A stretch of 64,000 bases of DNA from Posidonia oceanica (lineage: Eukaryota; Streptophyta; Magnoliopsida; Alismatales; Posidoniaceae), in NCBI GenBank assembly GCA_037176725.1, contig JAZBRS010000020.1, forward strand, positions 83,956,001-84,020,000, in the 5' to 3' direction. The notes under the pieces are model-generated. The model worked only from the letters and a program-made list of their open reading frames with translations. It searched no databases and was not told the DNA's origin. The position numbers and the translations under genes are program-made. Positions 41,966 to 53,461 of the stretch are shown here, one piece after another (within the stretch, counting starts at the first letter, position 1; each line of letters opens with the position of its first letter).

Positions 41966-43618
41966 CTGCAGAGGCTGTAATTAGGCAAAGGTAGGTCGGC
42001 CAGATGATCTACTATAGCCTGTCCCTTCATCGACTTTTGGGTGACGAAGGTGATGTCGTATTGGGATAGCAGGACTTGCCACTTGGCGCATCGTCCTACC
42101 AAGGCTGGCTTCTAGAAGAGATATTTCATTGGATTGTGCCAACACAGAAGCAGGACTGGATATGCCATCATGTACTGCCTCAGCTTTTGGGCAGCCTAGA
42201 TGAGGGAAAGGTAGACCTTTTCTATCATGTTGTACCTAGCTTTGCAGTCATTAAACTTCTTGCTCAGGTAGTAAATGGCCTGTTCTTTGCGACCTAATTC
42301 GTCGTGCTGGCCTAGGACAGTGCCCATAGAGTGCTGCGTGGTAGAAAGGTACAGCAGCAGGGGTCTCCCTGGCGTAGGAGGAACCAGAACTGGAAGCTTG
42401 ATGAGCAGCTGCTTGATCTTATTGAATGCGGCCTGACATTCGTCGCTCCAACAAATCTGTGTGTTCTTCCTCAGGAGCTTGAAGATCGGCTCGCAAATTG
42501 GGGTGAGCTACGCAATGAATCGACTGATATACTGCAGTCGTCCCAACAGACCTCGGACCTCCTTTTCAGTGGTGGGGGGTGGCATTTCCACAATGGCTCT
42601 AGCTTTGCTAGGGTCCACCTCAATTCCCCTCTGACTGACAATGTATCCTAGGAGTTTTCCCTATGACACGCCGAAGATGCATTTGTTGGGATTGAGCCTG
42701 AGCTTGTAGCACTTGAGGCGGTCGAATAGCTTCTTCAGGTAAGCGAGGTGATCCTCAGACTCTTAGGATTTGGCAATCATGTCGTCCACATAGACTTTGA
42801 CCTCTTGGTGCATTAAGTCATGGAACAGAGCGGTCATGGCTCTTTGATAAGTCACCCCAACATTCTTCAGTTCGAATGGCATCACTCTGTAGTAGAAGAC
42901 TCCCCAGGGGGTGATAAAATATGTCTTCTTTCACCATGTTGATTTGATTGTAGCTTGAAAAGCCATCCATGAAGGATAGCATCTTGTGGCCTGCTGTATT
43001 GTCTACTACGATGTCTATGTGTGGCAGAGGGAAGTCATCCTTGGGACTGGCTTTGTTCAGGTCCCTGTAGTCGATGCACATGCAGACCTTTTCGTCCTTC
43101 TTGGGCACAGGCACGACGTTTGCAAGCCATTCTGGATATAAGACGACTTTAAGAAAGTTAACATTGTGCTGCTTCATGATTTCTTCTTTTATCTTCATCA
43201 GCCACTGTGATCGCCATCTTTTGAGCTTTTGCTTGACCAGCTGCACATCTGGATTCAGCGGTAGCGTGTGTACCACTATCTCGACATCTAGTTCGACCAT
43301 GTCATCATAGCTTCAAGCGAAAACGTCTGCGTATTCCATAAGGAATGCAATGAATTCTTCTCGGGCTTGGGGAGACAATCTGGCACTGATGTGGACTTGC
43401 TTAATGTCTTCAGCTATGCCGATATTGATGACCTCCGTTTCCTCTTCAACATGGAGGTTTGGTCCTTCCGGATCATTATCGAAGGGCTGGAATTCAGGCG
43501 ACGGTTCGTCATTCTCGTCTACGCCTGCCTCATCTTCCTCTTCGTAGGCGACAAGCTCAGAGAGGATCTCCTTCTCAAAGGTTGGATCCGTAACATCAAA
43601 GGAGTATATGTGTTCCAC
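41966..43618 (-). pseudogene. E2 reverse transcriptase and degenerate first RNase H
   Basis: Starts near 43618 (FDVTDPTFEKEIL and acidic linker). RT motifs: VVPVPKKDEKVCMCIDYRDL with SPKDDFPLPHID (about 43000-43120), MLSFMDGFSSYNQI (about 42940-42990), and the catalytic YVDD at 42781-42792. Then comes GYIVSQRGIEVDPSK-type thumb sequence and a weak RNase H (about 42180-42400). The frame shifts near 42900 and carries several TAG stops. It would copy element RNA into DNA. Confidence 0.87.
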
Positions 43619-43675
43619 CTCTCAGCCCTGATGGCGCTTCAAGATGGTTACGCTTACCCGAGTGTTTCTATATCC

Positions 43676-46284
43676 TCAGTGTGCGACCACTGCTCTAACA
43701 GCTTCTAGATCTGCTGATTGACTAGGTTCTTCTGCCTCTACTGCCACTGTTGTTACTGCTGTTGATCCGGTGGTCACTGTCAGTGATTCCTCCTCCGCGT
43801 CTTCTGATGTGCTTGCGGGGAGTGCGTTGGGTTGGTGGTAGTCCTCTAGCTGATTGACCGGACTGCTTCCACCTACTGTACTACCTACATGGGGCATGCG
43901 CTGTATAAACAATCTAGACCCGCCTCCTGGTTGCAGAGTTATTAACTCAACTGGTCTAGTGGATGGTGATGATGCTGACTCCTCCAGGACCATGATGGCT
44001 GGGTAGTCTTGCTGCTGGCGGGGTTCCGTGGGATTGTGATCTATCATCATTGCCTTCCCCTTCCTCAATGCATTCTATTCAGCGGCGTCCTCTGCTAAAG
44101 CCGCGAGCTGCTCCTGGAATAACAACTCCAAGTCTCCAAGCATATCTTCTATCTGGGCTTCTATGACGGCCCCTTCGTCCTCGTCCAAGGCGAGATCGAC
44201 ATAGTAGGCGATATGTGGCTGCTGAGCCTGTTGCTCGCTACTTCCTCCTTCTGAGGCAACTGCTCTGGTTGCTAACTGCATTGCTGGCCAAGGTGCCTGC
44301 AGTGACAAGAGCGCCATCTGTATTGGCAGGGCTGGAGAGCAGATAGGCCTGTTGCTTGGGAAGGCCGATAGCTGGACGATCGTGTCGGGCAATGCGACGC
44401 CTGTGGGTGCTAGTGATGTTGACCGAACGGCCGTGGATGCTATGCGGGCCCACCACAAGGCTTGATTCTCTGAGGCAGATGGATGTATGGCTGAAGGAGC
44501 CACCTGCGTTATTGATGGTGCTGCTGCTGTAACGGGCTGATTTGCTAAACTGGCTGAACTGATTGCTAGAAAAGGTGGCCGCGGCACTAATGTGGTTGCG
44601 GCTGCAAACTGGTTGGATAGTGGTATCCAGGGAAGTGCTCCTAACTCCAGAGCTGCTACTATTACTGAAGGTGGAACTGGTGAAACTGTACAGGGATGAG
44701 AAGCTGTCAACCCTGGTGCTGCATTATCCAAGATTGCTGTAACAAAGGAAGGTAAGGCCAAGCAAACTGACCGGGGTGGTGTGGAATCTGGTTGTACCTC
44801 TTCGTTGGTCCGAACTATATATGAAACAGACTACGCTTTATCTAAGTACCAATCTTCGATGCTGACCCACTCCTCTGACGGTAGTGGGCATCCTGAGAGC
44901 AGTTCTTCTTGCGCTGTGGCTTGGTTCCAGTTGGGGTCTAAGATACCTGCACTAACAAAGTTAGTTAAACCCCAAGGGAGGACCTGCTTTCGGTTCCTTG
45001 CACGTTAGTGTGCGTCCATATGCGGCTGCCAATCGTACCCGAGACCCTCATGGTCTCTCCTTTCTTCAACCTTGACTGGCTCGGCGATTCCCTGGCCGTA
45101 CCGCCCGAGTGGTGTACCCTTTGCGTAGCCCCACCTACGGCAAAGATTCTCGATCATCCGGAAAGGACTGCCATGAACGGCCAAATGGCTGGCACACTCG
45201 AGAATAGGGATAAAGTTAACCGGCTTGAACCGATTAACACGATACAAAGTGTCGGTAGGCTTGGGATCGAAGTAAATAGTCTGAAGAGAGACAGAGGAGA
45301 CCTCCTCAACTCTTCCTTTGTCGAAGATTTCAGCCATGACAGCAACTATGTCGTTGTCCCAGCAAACTTAATCATCCGATGGAGAGTCGAGGGGACCACT
45401 TGATGCTTGTGCAGCCAAGGGCGCCCAAGCAAGAGGTTAAAAGAGGGCTCCAAATCGACAATGTAGAACTCTACATCGAATACAACCAGGCCGATGATAA
45501 GGGGGATGACCAGAATTCCCAAAGCATCGTGGTGCTTATTATCAAACGATGTCATCCCTTTGGTGACTGGTGTGATATCCTCGGCTTTGAATCCGAGTTC
45601 GCTTGCAGTGCGCAAGGGGTACACGTTAAGTCCCGCACCAATATCAACCAGTGTTAAGGGGACATGGAAATCTTTCTACTGCACCGTGACGTAGAGGGGT
45701 TGGTTGTGGTTGATCCCCACTGGAGGTAGCTCATCACTCGAGAAGGAGATGACGTGGGGCTCTGCAATCATGCCCACCATGTGCTCCAGGGTTGCTGGCT
45801 CGATAGCTTGGGAAACATGGGCTACTTGGAACAAACGGAGGAATGCCTCTTGGTGCTCCGTGGAAGATTGGATTAAGTCCCAAATGGAAATGTTAGCCTT
45901 CACCTTCTTGAGCTGAGCAGTGATGTCAGTTGAAGGCTGGCCCTTTTTGGTGGAGGCAAAGGATAGAGAAGTGGAGGGTTGCATGGGGTTCTCTGCCGTA
46001 TGTGGCTCAGTGGGTTGCTTTGCAGGTGGAGTAGGTGCTGCCTTTGAGGTGGTGGGTTTAGCTGTTGGAGCAACGGGCTTGAACACTCTTCCCGACCTCG
46101 TGACTTCCGCGCACATTTCTGTGGCGTAGTCGTATGGGACTCTATGAGTGTCCTGGATCAGGTTAATGACCACGGGGAAATGAGCCGCTAACTCCGATGG
46201 TGTAGGTGGTGGATTGATGGGGATAGCTGGTTTTGCTTGCCAGGATGAAGGCTGAGAGGGCCCTGGTTGAGATCTGACCAGCAA
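43676..46284 (-). pseudogene. E2 protease, G-patch-like motif and variable tail
   Basis: 46284-45676 corresponds to E1 9900-10550, including a conserved DISIWDLI-like segment (ANISIWDLIQ) before the protease. The protease active site reads VDIGAGLNV at 45645, followed by LLLGRPWLHKHQ. The G-patch-like motif is at about 45005-45200. A variable S/T/P-rich tail follows (44761-43676) with YYVDLALDEDEG and LELLFQEQL blocks shared with E1. It ends at CAC-TGA (43676), where E1 has CGC-CGA. Twelve bases later is CGG/GTAAGC, a splice-donor form. Stops and shifts occur at about 45660, 45340 and 44075. Confidence 0.82.
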
Positions 46285-46305
46285 AGAGATGGGTGGTGCA
46301 GCCTG

Positions 46306-48634
46306 TCATTGCATGGTGGGCTGCGTAGAGGAGCGCTTCAGCTTGGCAACCAGCTGTATCATGTGGATCGCCGATTCGGAACTGGCGACAATAGAGTGAT
46401 AAAGAGAGACAGGAAAAGCCTCAAAAACACGATGGATGAGGAGAGAGGGGATGACCACGGATGTGGCGGGCCCAGAGGGGAAAAGAGAGTGAATACCCAA
46501 GGTCCCAGCACCACCTGAGCCTGAGTGCTCTGGCAAGGGTTGGTTAACAATGTTGGGACGGGAGGCAAGAGGTGCAGGAGCAGAAGTGGGTGCTGATGCG
46601 GAGGCTGCCCCCCGAGTGTTGATGACGATGACCTTTCGATCGATCAAGTCCTGGATAGCTCCCCGCAGAGTGAAGCAGTTATTCATCGAGTGGCCCGTGA
46701 CTCAATGATTATTGCAGTATAGGTTCACTTTGTACCACCCCGGCAAGGGACTCGGCGATGGGCAAACCTCGGGGAACGTGAGGAGCGACGCGACCTTGGG
46801 AAGGACGGCACTCAGCGGCTCGATGAGCGCAGTGAAGTTGCGCTTGTTTGCACGCGGCCGTCCCTGCCCAGGGCATTGTCCTTGCCGAACTGGTGTAGTA
46901 GGATAGACCGGTTGGGCAGTGGTGGTGATCTATGGTGTGGGTGCAGGTGTAGGAGTGTAAACTACCTGACTCGGGACAAGCTGGCCCGCTAAGTTGAGCT
47001 GCGCGGCCGGGGATCCGTTGAATGCAACGGCAGGCTTGAGAGTGTCCTTCCTCCTGGAGTGGTTGTTGTTGCTTCCGTTGTTGTTGCTGCCGCTGCTATA
47101 GTTGTGGCCACTGCGAAGCGCGCTCTCCAAGCGAGCGCCTACCCGAATCAGGGATGCAAAAGTGGTGATGGGCTGGATGCTGAGTAGACCAACAATGGAT
47201 GGCTATGCCCCTTGGATGAGGGTCTCGATAGACTCCTCGTCAGAGGGTCTATCTCGAACCTGCAAGGCTAATGCGCGCCATCGACCGACGTACTCCCCGA
47301 ACGTCTCGTGGGGTCTCTACACGATAGTGACTAGATCCTCCCGCTTTGGGATCTGGTCAAAGTTAAAAGCATACTAGTCCAAGAACGCCTAGGTGAGGGT
47401 GTGCCAGGTCCTAATGGAGGCCATGTCAAGTGAGGTGAACCACTTGAGAGCCAGACCAGTAAGACTATTCTGGAATAGGCAGATAAAAAACCTCTTGTCG
47501 CCCTGAGGCTGAGTGAGGTCGCCACAATAGGCCTGCAGATGGGAGATAGGGCAGCCCTTCCCGTTGTACTTATCGAAGTCCGGGATGCAGAAGTTCAATG
47601 GAAGTATAGCCTCTGGAAAGTAGCAGAGGTCCCAGTATTCGAAGGACTAGCGCTCGCCGCCTTGCACTAGATGTAGTGCTCTCTCCAGATCGCCCATCCT
47701 GTTGAGGAGGGTGTCCGGGGTCGCTGCTGGCAGAGATAATGCAGCTGGGGCGGGGTTCGCATACGCCATCTGGGTTGCACCTAAGTGCTCCTCCGAATCC
47801 ACCATCGCGTCGGCTGGTGAGGCGACGTGATGGCCGGAGTACCCGTGTAATGATGTATGGTGCTATAGGATGTATGTAGGAACCTGAATCTGCTGATGCA
47901 TGGGGTGGGGAAAAGCAGAATGCTGTGCAGTGATAGGTGAAGAGTGTGAGAGCAACAGCTGCTGCAATGGCAAGGTGCCAGGCTACGGGCCGAGAGGGTG
48001 CTGTGCTCCTGTCATCCCAAGGGGGTGACCACCAAAGGCAGGAGTAAAATGTTGTGCAGTGAGAAGTGGGTGCACAGGAGGCAGCGATGACGCCGCCATC
48101 GTCGGAGCAGTGAGTAGCTGAGGCGATGGCAGAGGCGGAGGTGCAAGACTGGAACTGCAGGAAAGGTTGCAGAGGGACCTCAAGGATCATAGGAGGGCAA
48201 ACAGACAAGGCCAAACCCTGCAAATGCTGAGCAAGCCCCAACAGATGCTGGTACTACATTTCAGGCATCCCGTCAGTGGGAATACTAAACTGTAGGGCCG
48301 GCGAAGGACCAGATGCAAGAGGTAGGGACACAGACTGTCCAGAAAGCTAAGAACCTAAACGAATAGAGGTTGTCGCAGGGTGAGTGTCAAAAGTGACGTA
48401 GCCCTGGGAAGGAGGAGCCAAGGAGACCTCCGGAGCGCGGACAGTGGTCACCGTAATAGCTTCGGTGACTGGTCCGAGAGCAACCCAACGCCCGAAGACG
48501 AACCGAGGCTCCCCAGGTGCAACAGAGTGTGATGCAAAAGGGGCAGTAAGGGTCAAAGTGTGAGAGAGTGAGGCCATAAGAGAGGCCTCCTCCAGAGTAG
48601 CAGAAGGTGAGGGCTCACTAGCAAACTGGGCCAT
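46306..48634 (-). pseudogene. E2 gag
   Basis: ATG at 48634 (MAQ), then a TAG after RLGS near 48350 where CAG is expected. P/H-rich segment, then gag core about 47640-47330 (KYNGKGCPISHLQAYCGDL, KWFTSLDMASIRTW), a TAG near 47320 close to the site of the E0 and E1 stops, FGEYVGRW, and the knuckle C-N-N-H...G-H...N-C around 46670-46711 with TGA in place of an Arg codon. It would package RNA. It is inactivated by several lesions. Confidence 0.82.
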
Positions 48635-49750
48635 AGCTGACTGTGAGTGAGTGAGAATTGGACTGCGGTCGAGAAAAAGGGGACGATGCCTAAGACAAGC
48701 TATCGTCGAACTCGACGAGTAACTCGGGAAAGGAGGATCGAGAAAATCGTCACAATAGGGGTGTGAGCGAAGGAAACAGACTCGAGCTCCGGCTAAGGAA
48801 CTCACACACTGACTTGTAGAGACAAACACAAACAAACAAGTGTTAGAACCTGAAGATAAAATGCAAGTGTTTAAATGTGGTATGAATGGCACATATGCAT
48901 GCTTTCTAGTATGCGCTCTCTCACCCTATCGAGTGTGTCCTAGTAGTTGTCTACTTCGGACTCTCTCAAGTGTACAGGTCTTCGACTCAGGATAGAAAAA
49001 ATAGGTCCCCGCCTTCCTCTTATCCCAGCCGAAGCCAAGGGTAAAAGAGAGACGAGTGGTGAATTCGTAGGTCATGTCTCCTGCGGTAGCAGTAAGCGTG
49101 TACCTCTACAAACACTGACGCGACCCCAGACAAGGGGGAATAGACTAGCCGACCGTCCTACGCCGAAGCCATAGAACGAGAGACCAGACCATCCTTCCCA
49201 GACTGATAGGTGGACACATATGAGAAGATGCATGCCCTATATGATCAATCATGCAAATATGAGTTAAGTCTTTTACTTGCATTTTTTAACGATGGGGGAT
49301 GAAAAAGTGTGTGTAGGATCTAGTAAGCCTAGATGTTCTTTTTACTTGCATGTTTTAGTTAAACCAAGGGGGAGGCAATCACATCTCTAATCCTCTATAG
49401 GCTCAATGCAAGAAGGGAAGAAAACAAGAAGACATGGCAAGCATACATCATACATCACTTCAAAAGGCATGTACATGGCATGTGTTGTTGTTTGTGTATC
49501 ATGATTAGTGAAAAATGAGAAACATCCAACACATCAAAAGGCATATACAGGCATGGTATGTGCATGTGTAGTGTCATAGCATGTTTGTGTGAAATGAAGC
49601 TATCACCAAACAAAAAGCATGATTCATTGCTATAGCCAAACAAGGTAGTAATCAAATACTGTAAACCAATGCTACAAGCTAAAATAAGCAAAGCTGGAAA
49701 AGACTATGCCAAACAAGCGAAAGGGGCAAAAAATAGAAGCCGGAGTCCAG
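48635..49750 (-). other. E2 leader
   Basis: Non-coding. It shares with the E1 leader a CCCCCTTGTCTGGGGTCG phrase (about 49120-49140) and a GAGAGAGCGCATACTAGAAAG phrase (split here: GAGAGAGCG, then CTAGAAAGCATG) near 48900. The rest is A/C-rich on plus with ATGCATG words. Confidence 0.55.
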
Positions 49751-49770
49751 TATCCCCAGCAGAGTCGCCA
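49751..49770 (-). other. E2 primer-binding site for tRNA-Arg
   Basis: Minus strand TGGCGACTCTGCTGGGGATA, six bases after the LTR end. It differs from the E1 site by one base, so E2 uses the same primer. Confidence 0.85.
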
Positions 49771-49776
49771 CTTTCC

Positions 49777-52130
49777 TGTGATTGTCCTCGGGGGTCCCAG
49801 CGACCTTAGGGGGCGATCGCTGCCAAGAGCTTGCACGTGCCCGATCGTCAGTTCGAAGGGATCATGGAATGGGTGAATCCAAGGGTGGATGCTTGTCTCA
49901 GGAAAACACCGGAATAAGGAAAAAAGCGTAAAAACGAGGAAAAAGGTAGAAGAAGGGAGTCGCCACCTAGTCTATTAAATACGAGAAGACGAGAAAAACC
50001 GAATAAAGAAAACAGAAGGAAAACATGCAATGCGATGCAAAGAAACATGAAATCTGACCCGAAGGGATGCGACACGAGGTCACTGCGGTCCAGAGAGAAG
50101 GGTAAGGACTCCTGTTACTCATGGGGAAGGTATTAGGCACCCCCATGCGCCCGAGGAGCGGTCTTCCTGGGCCACTTCCGCTTTTGCATAGTCAATGTAG
50201 GCGAATCATGCCAATTAATGTATGCTTCAAGAAGCAAGATGCAAGGATGCAATGCTATGACATTTGAAAACATGCAGAATGCTGATAAATGAAGAAAATG
50301 CATTTTAAAACATGAAAACTGGGCTCAGCCACGCTACCAGTGTTCTGGGATTAAACTGGGCACTCGCTCCACTAAGGCGCGCTGGGAATATCCGCTAAGG
50401 AGTTCCGCTCTATCATCGTGCCATCAGTTCAAATGAACTCTAGGTAGTAATCATCATTACTGTATGCATGCAATCGGAGATTAAAACATCGAAATCCATG
50501 CAAGGTGATGTAAATCATGATAAACAGGGATGCAGGAACAATCAGAGGATGATAATAGATGAGTAAATAGAGAAACAGGACTCTGCATACGGTCAACTCT
50601 GGTTCAGGTTATGCGCTTGCAAGTCGCACTGGATATAGACGCCTTATACATGCGCCCAAAGGTAACGCGTATAAGATACGTTTGATCCTGTCGCTCACAG
50701 GACGCGTTTCCAAAGTTACAGAGAGAACACAGATCTCAAAGCATAAATACTTGGCATACAAGGCATAAAACCAAGCAAACAGATATTGGATGAACCAAAA
50801 TAGGATGCAAGACAATCATAAAAGACTGCAAAAGTCGGAAAGCAAATCGGTTGAGGAACTGCTTTGGTTCTGGGCTACACACCGACAAGTCGTGCTAGAT
50901 ATTGACGCGTTATAGACGCGCCCAAAGGTAACGCCATATACTGACACCAAATCCAGCCGCTTGTCTTGTTCGCACCAGAAAACACAGAAGAGACCGCAGC
51001 CTCGTTGCACAATTAAGCGATATGCAAGATTGAAAGCTACGAAGCGATGATCGACGAAGCTAAAGAAGATGATATAGCATCACAGGGACCAAAGAAGCAA
51101 CGAAATGCGTGCATGCAATGGCCTCCGCACCCGACGGCAACTCACGGGAAAGAAATGGGTTCCCGGCTGCTTTTGCAGCCGGAGACCCAATCTAGCTCCG
51201 CTGTGGCCTAGGTTGGAGATTGTGGAGGGCAGACGGGTCCTTTGGATGCAATGTGAGTGAAAAAATAGGAAAGAAAACAAAGCCTTCGTCGGCGACAGCG
51301 GAGTAAAACCAGAAACGACGAGGAATAGCAGTAATGCTAAAAGAAACCACGGAGCATGCAAAAGCTAATGCTACGCTAAGGGATGAAGGTGCTCACTTGT
51401 GGAGAGTCGGCACGTGTTCTCAGTGGAAGACGATGGACTCCGGGAGGCAGGGTTGTTGAGGAATTCCAATGGGATGCAAGGATTCCGGGTGGTCTCAAGG
51501 CAATCTCGAGGGCTATCTCAAGGGCAGTGGAAATAGAGGAATATGGACGTGTATTTATAGGGTGGCCGGAGGCTCGGATGTCATCGGTTGATCGACGTGG
51601 GAAATGCATGGTTTTGATTCAAAACCACGTGGGATATGATGGGAAATGGGTTTTGGATGGAGGTTTGGATTGTCCAGATGCAATGTGGCGCACTAGTAGA
51701 TCCAGGAGGGCCAATGGCGTGGGTGGATCAAAGGTTCACCCAAGTGGAATGGCAAAAGAATCATTCTATCAGTTTTAACTGAAACAGAGCATCGCGCTAG
51801 CAATACGCGCCTGCACAGTGCGTCGCTTGTCTATGTTTGAGGTAGGCACTGGTTGATGTCGTCTTCTATAGACGTCAGGATGGGATGCCGTTTAGAGACG
51901 CTGAGGTTGTATCAGAAGTCAGTAGCTGGATTCTAAGCTCATTCCAGGGTATACCGAGCTGTTGATGGGCCTGGGGTTTGTTGTGAGTTGGGTTTCGATG
52001 GGTTTGAGGTGTGAGGTGGCTTTTAGGGATGGTTTGTTGGGATCTGGAGTGGGGTTAGGTCCACTGCAACCGAGCCTGCTCCTCCAGAAGCGTCTGCCGA
52101 TGGAAACCTGTAAAAATGGGGTGTCTACAC
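49777..52130 (-). repeat. E2 5' LTR (about 2354 bp)
   Basis: Minus strand TGTAGACACCCC at 52130 to ...ATCACA at 49777. It carries a TATA box (51551-51560), a splice-donor-like CAA/GTGAGC at 51396, the conserved hairpin at 50117-50151 and a TGGCGACTCCC at 49955-49965. The first 250 bases resemble the LTR starts at 53147 and 59466. It is less than half the length of the E1 LTR but shares its 3' third. Confidence 0.85.
51551..51560 (-). promoter_or_regulatory. TATA box of the E2 LTR
   Basis: CTATAAATAC on the minus strand matches the plant TATA consensus well. Transcription would start about 30 bases downstream, near 51525, giving a leader exon of about 130 bases before the donor-like site at 51396. 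This is inference from spacing. Confidence 0.6.
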
Positions 52131-53130
52131 TACAGTAGGTTTGTTGACTTGTCATCTCCCCCTTTAGTGGCAGGACTTGCAGCCTGTCACTGTCCTGCTT
52201 ATGGTTGATAGGTCTGTCACCCGTCATCTCCCTTTTGGTCGATAGGCTTACTGACCTGTCACTTCTTTTGTGCCACTTCTTCCGGCTGGCAAGCCCATTC
52301 AACTTTCCATGACCCACTCTTTGTGCTGGTAACCCCAACTACCTGGATGACATCCGTCAAACTGTCTAGCGTTCCAAACAGCAAGCATGTTATTCTTGTC
52401 TGGAGCCACTCTCCTTGGGCTGGTAACCCCAACTACCCGGATGACATCTGTTAAACTGTTTGGTGTTTCGGACAGCAAGCTCGTTATTCTTGTCTGGGAC
52501 CCCTCTCTTCGAGCTGCTAACCCTAACTACCTAGATGACATCCGTCAACTTGTCTGGCGCCCTAGGTGGCAAGTCCGACGACTTATCATGCCCCCTTCTC
52601 GGGCTGATAACCCCAACTATCTGGTCGATGAGTCTGTCAACTCATCATGCCCCTTTTCGCCAGTCGGCAATCCCATTAGTCTTGTTTGGTGCCCTTCTTT
52701 GCACAAGATTGACAGCTTGATCAGCCATCTACTTGTTGCCCGGCATCTCATTGCATCATCACTAGCAATAGCATACATTTACTGCATCAACATAAGCATC
52801 ATTTCGACATGCATCACTACATCAACATTCAACATAAACACCACCTCAGCATGCATCATTACATCAGCTTCGACATTGCATCAGCATAGTCATCGCGTAG
52901 AGCCACACATATCCCCAGCGGAGCTCAACGCCCACCAGCATTAGCGTTCAGCATCACCCACATCAACATCAACATCCATATCTGCATCAGCATTTGAATG
53001 GGCAACGAGTCAAGATTTTCGGAGCATCCACCGAATAAGTGACTTAACGCCAACAGAACATCGCTCTCCCATGGACTCAAGAGGGATGTCTTGTCAACCC
53101 TGTGCATCGATCTTGCTTCCCTCGACCTCG
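52131..53130 (+). repeat. Hairpin-rich 3' region of E4
   Basis: Units pair with different stem sequences: GGTA 52328-52331 with TACC 52340-52343; GGTA 52423 with TACC 52435; GATA 52606 with TATC 52618; GATGAG 52627-52632 with CTCATC 52641-52646. After 52740 come GCATCA-type words, and from 53010 the block that precedes the polypurine tract in E1 as well. It is the 3' end of an element whose body is not in the window. E2 is inserted in it at 52130. Confidence 0.78.
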
Positions 53131-53146
53131 CTCAGGGAGGGGCATC
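53131..53146 (+). promoter_or_regulatory. Polypurine tract of E4
   Basis: CTCAGGGAGGGGCATC is identical to the E1 polypurine region (17888-17903) and abuts an LTR start, as required for plus-strand priming. Confidence 0.82.
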
Positions 53147-53461
53147 TATAGACACCCCAATCTTGAAATCACATGTCGGTGGACTCCTCTGGAAGAATGT
53201 GCTCTATTCGCAGCAAACCCTATTTGCCTCCCCAAACCCAACCTAGCATCCCAAACCAATCCAGCACCACAAACCCACACTAAACCTTTAGCCTTAACCA
53301 CACCTAGAGCCCAAAGCCTACTGCTAGCCCAAACATCCAAGCATTCAGGCCCAAGATCCAACAAGCAAACTCTGTGACAGGCATAGCGTGATCCAATCGC
53401 ATATATGGCAGGCGTACATGCTCAGCGCGACTCTCAATCGTGATGGCATGGCATATGCTGC
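53147..53461 (+). repeat. Start of the E4 3' LTR, interrupted by a solo LTR
   Basis: TATAGACACCCC (normally TGTAGACACC; one G to A change) followed by about 300 bases similar to the starts of the E2 LTR and of the LTR at 59466. The solo LTR interrupts it at 53461. The rest of this LTR is not recognisable after 59455. Confidence 0.72.
53457..53461. repeat. Target-site duplication of the solo LTR, left copy (GCTGC)
   Basis: GCTGC precedes the TGTTGACACC start and recurs at 59450-59454 right after the LTR end. Confidence 0.88.

Larger units (their letters stand above)
36211..52130 (-). mobile_element. E2: near full-length Tat-Ogre element with dual RNase H, minus strand
   Basis: 5' LTR 49777-52130, primer site 49751-49770, gag from 48634, protease, G-patch-like motif, RT, degenerate first RNase H, second RNase H and integrase ending at 40166. 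Then a linker and two genes on the plus strand (antisense to E2), and finally E3 inserted at 36210. The 3' LTR is not in the window or was lost with the E3 end. Many TAG and TGA stops and several frameshifts make it inactive. The order and the two RNases H identify the Tat group of Ty3/gypsy. Confidence 0.85.
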
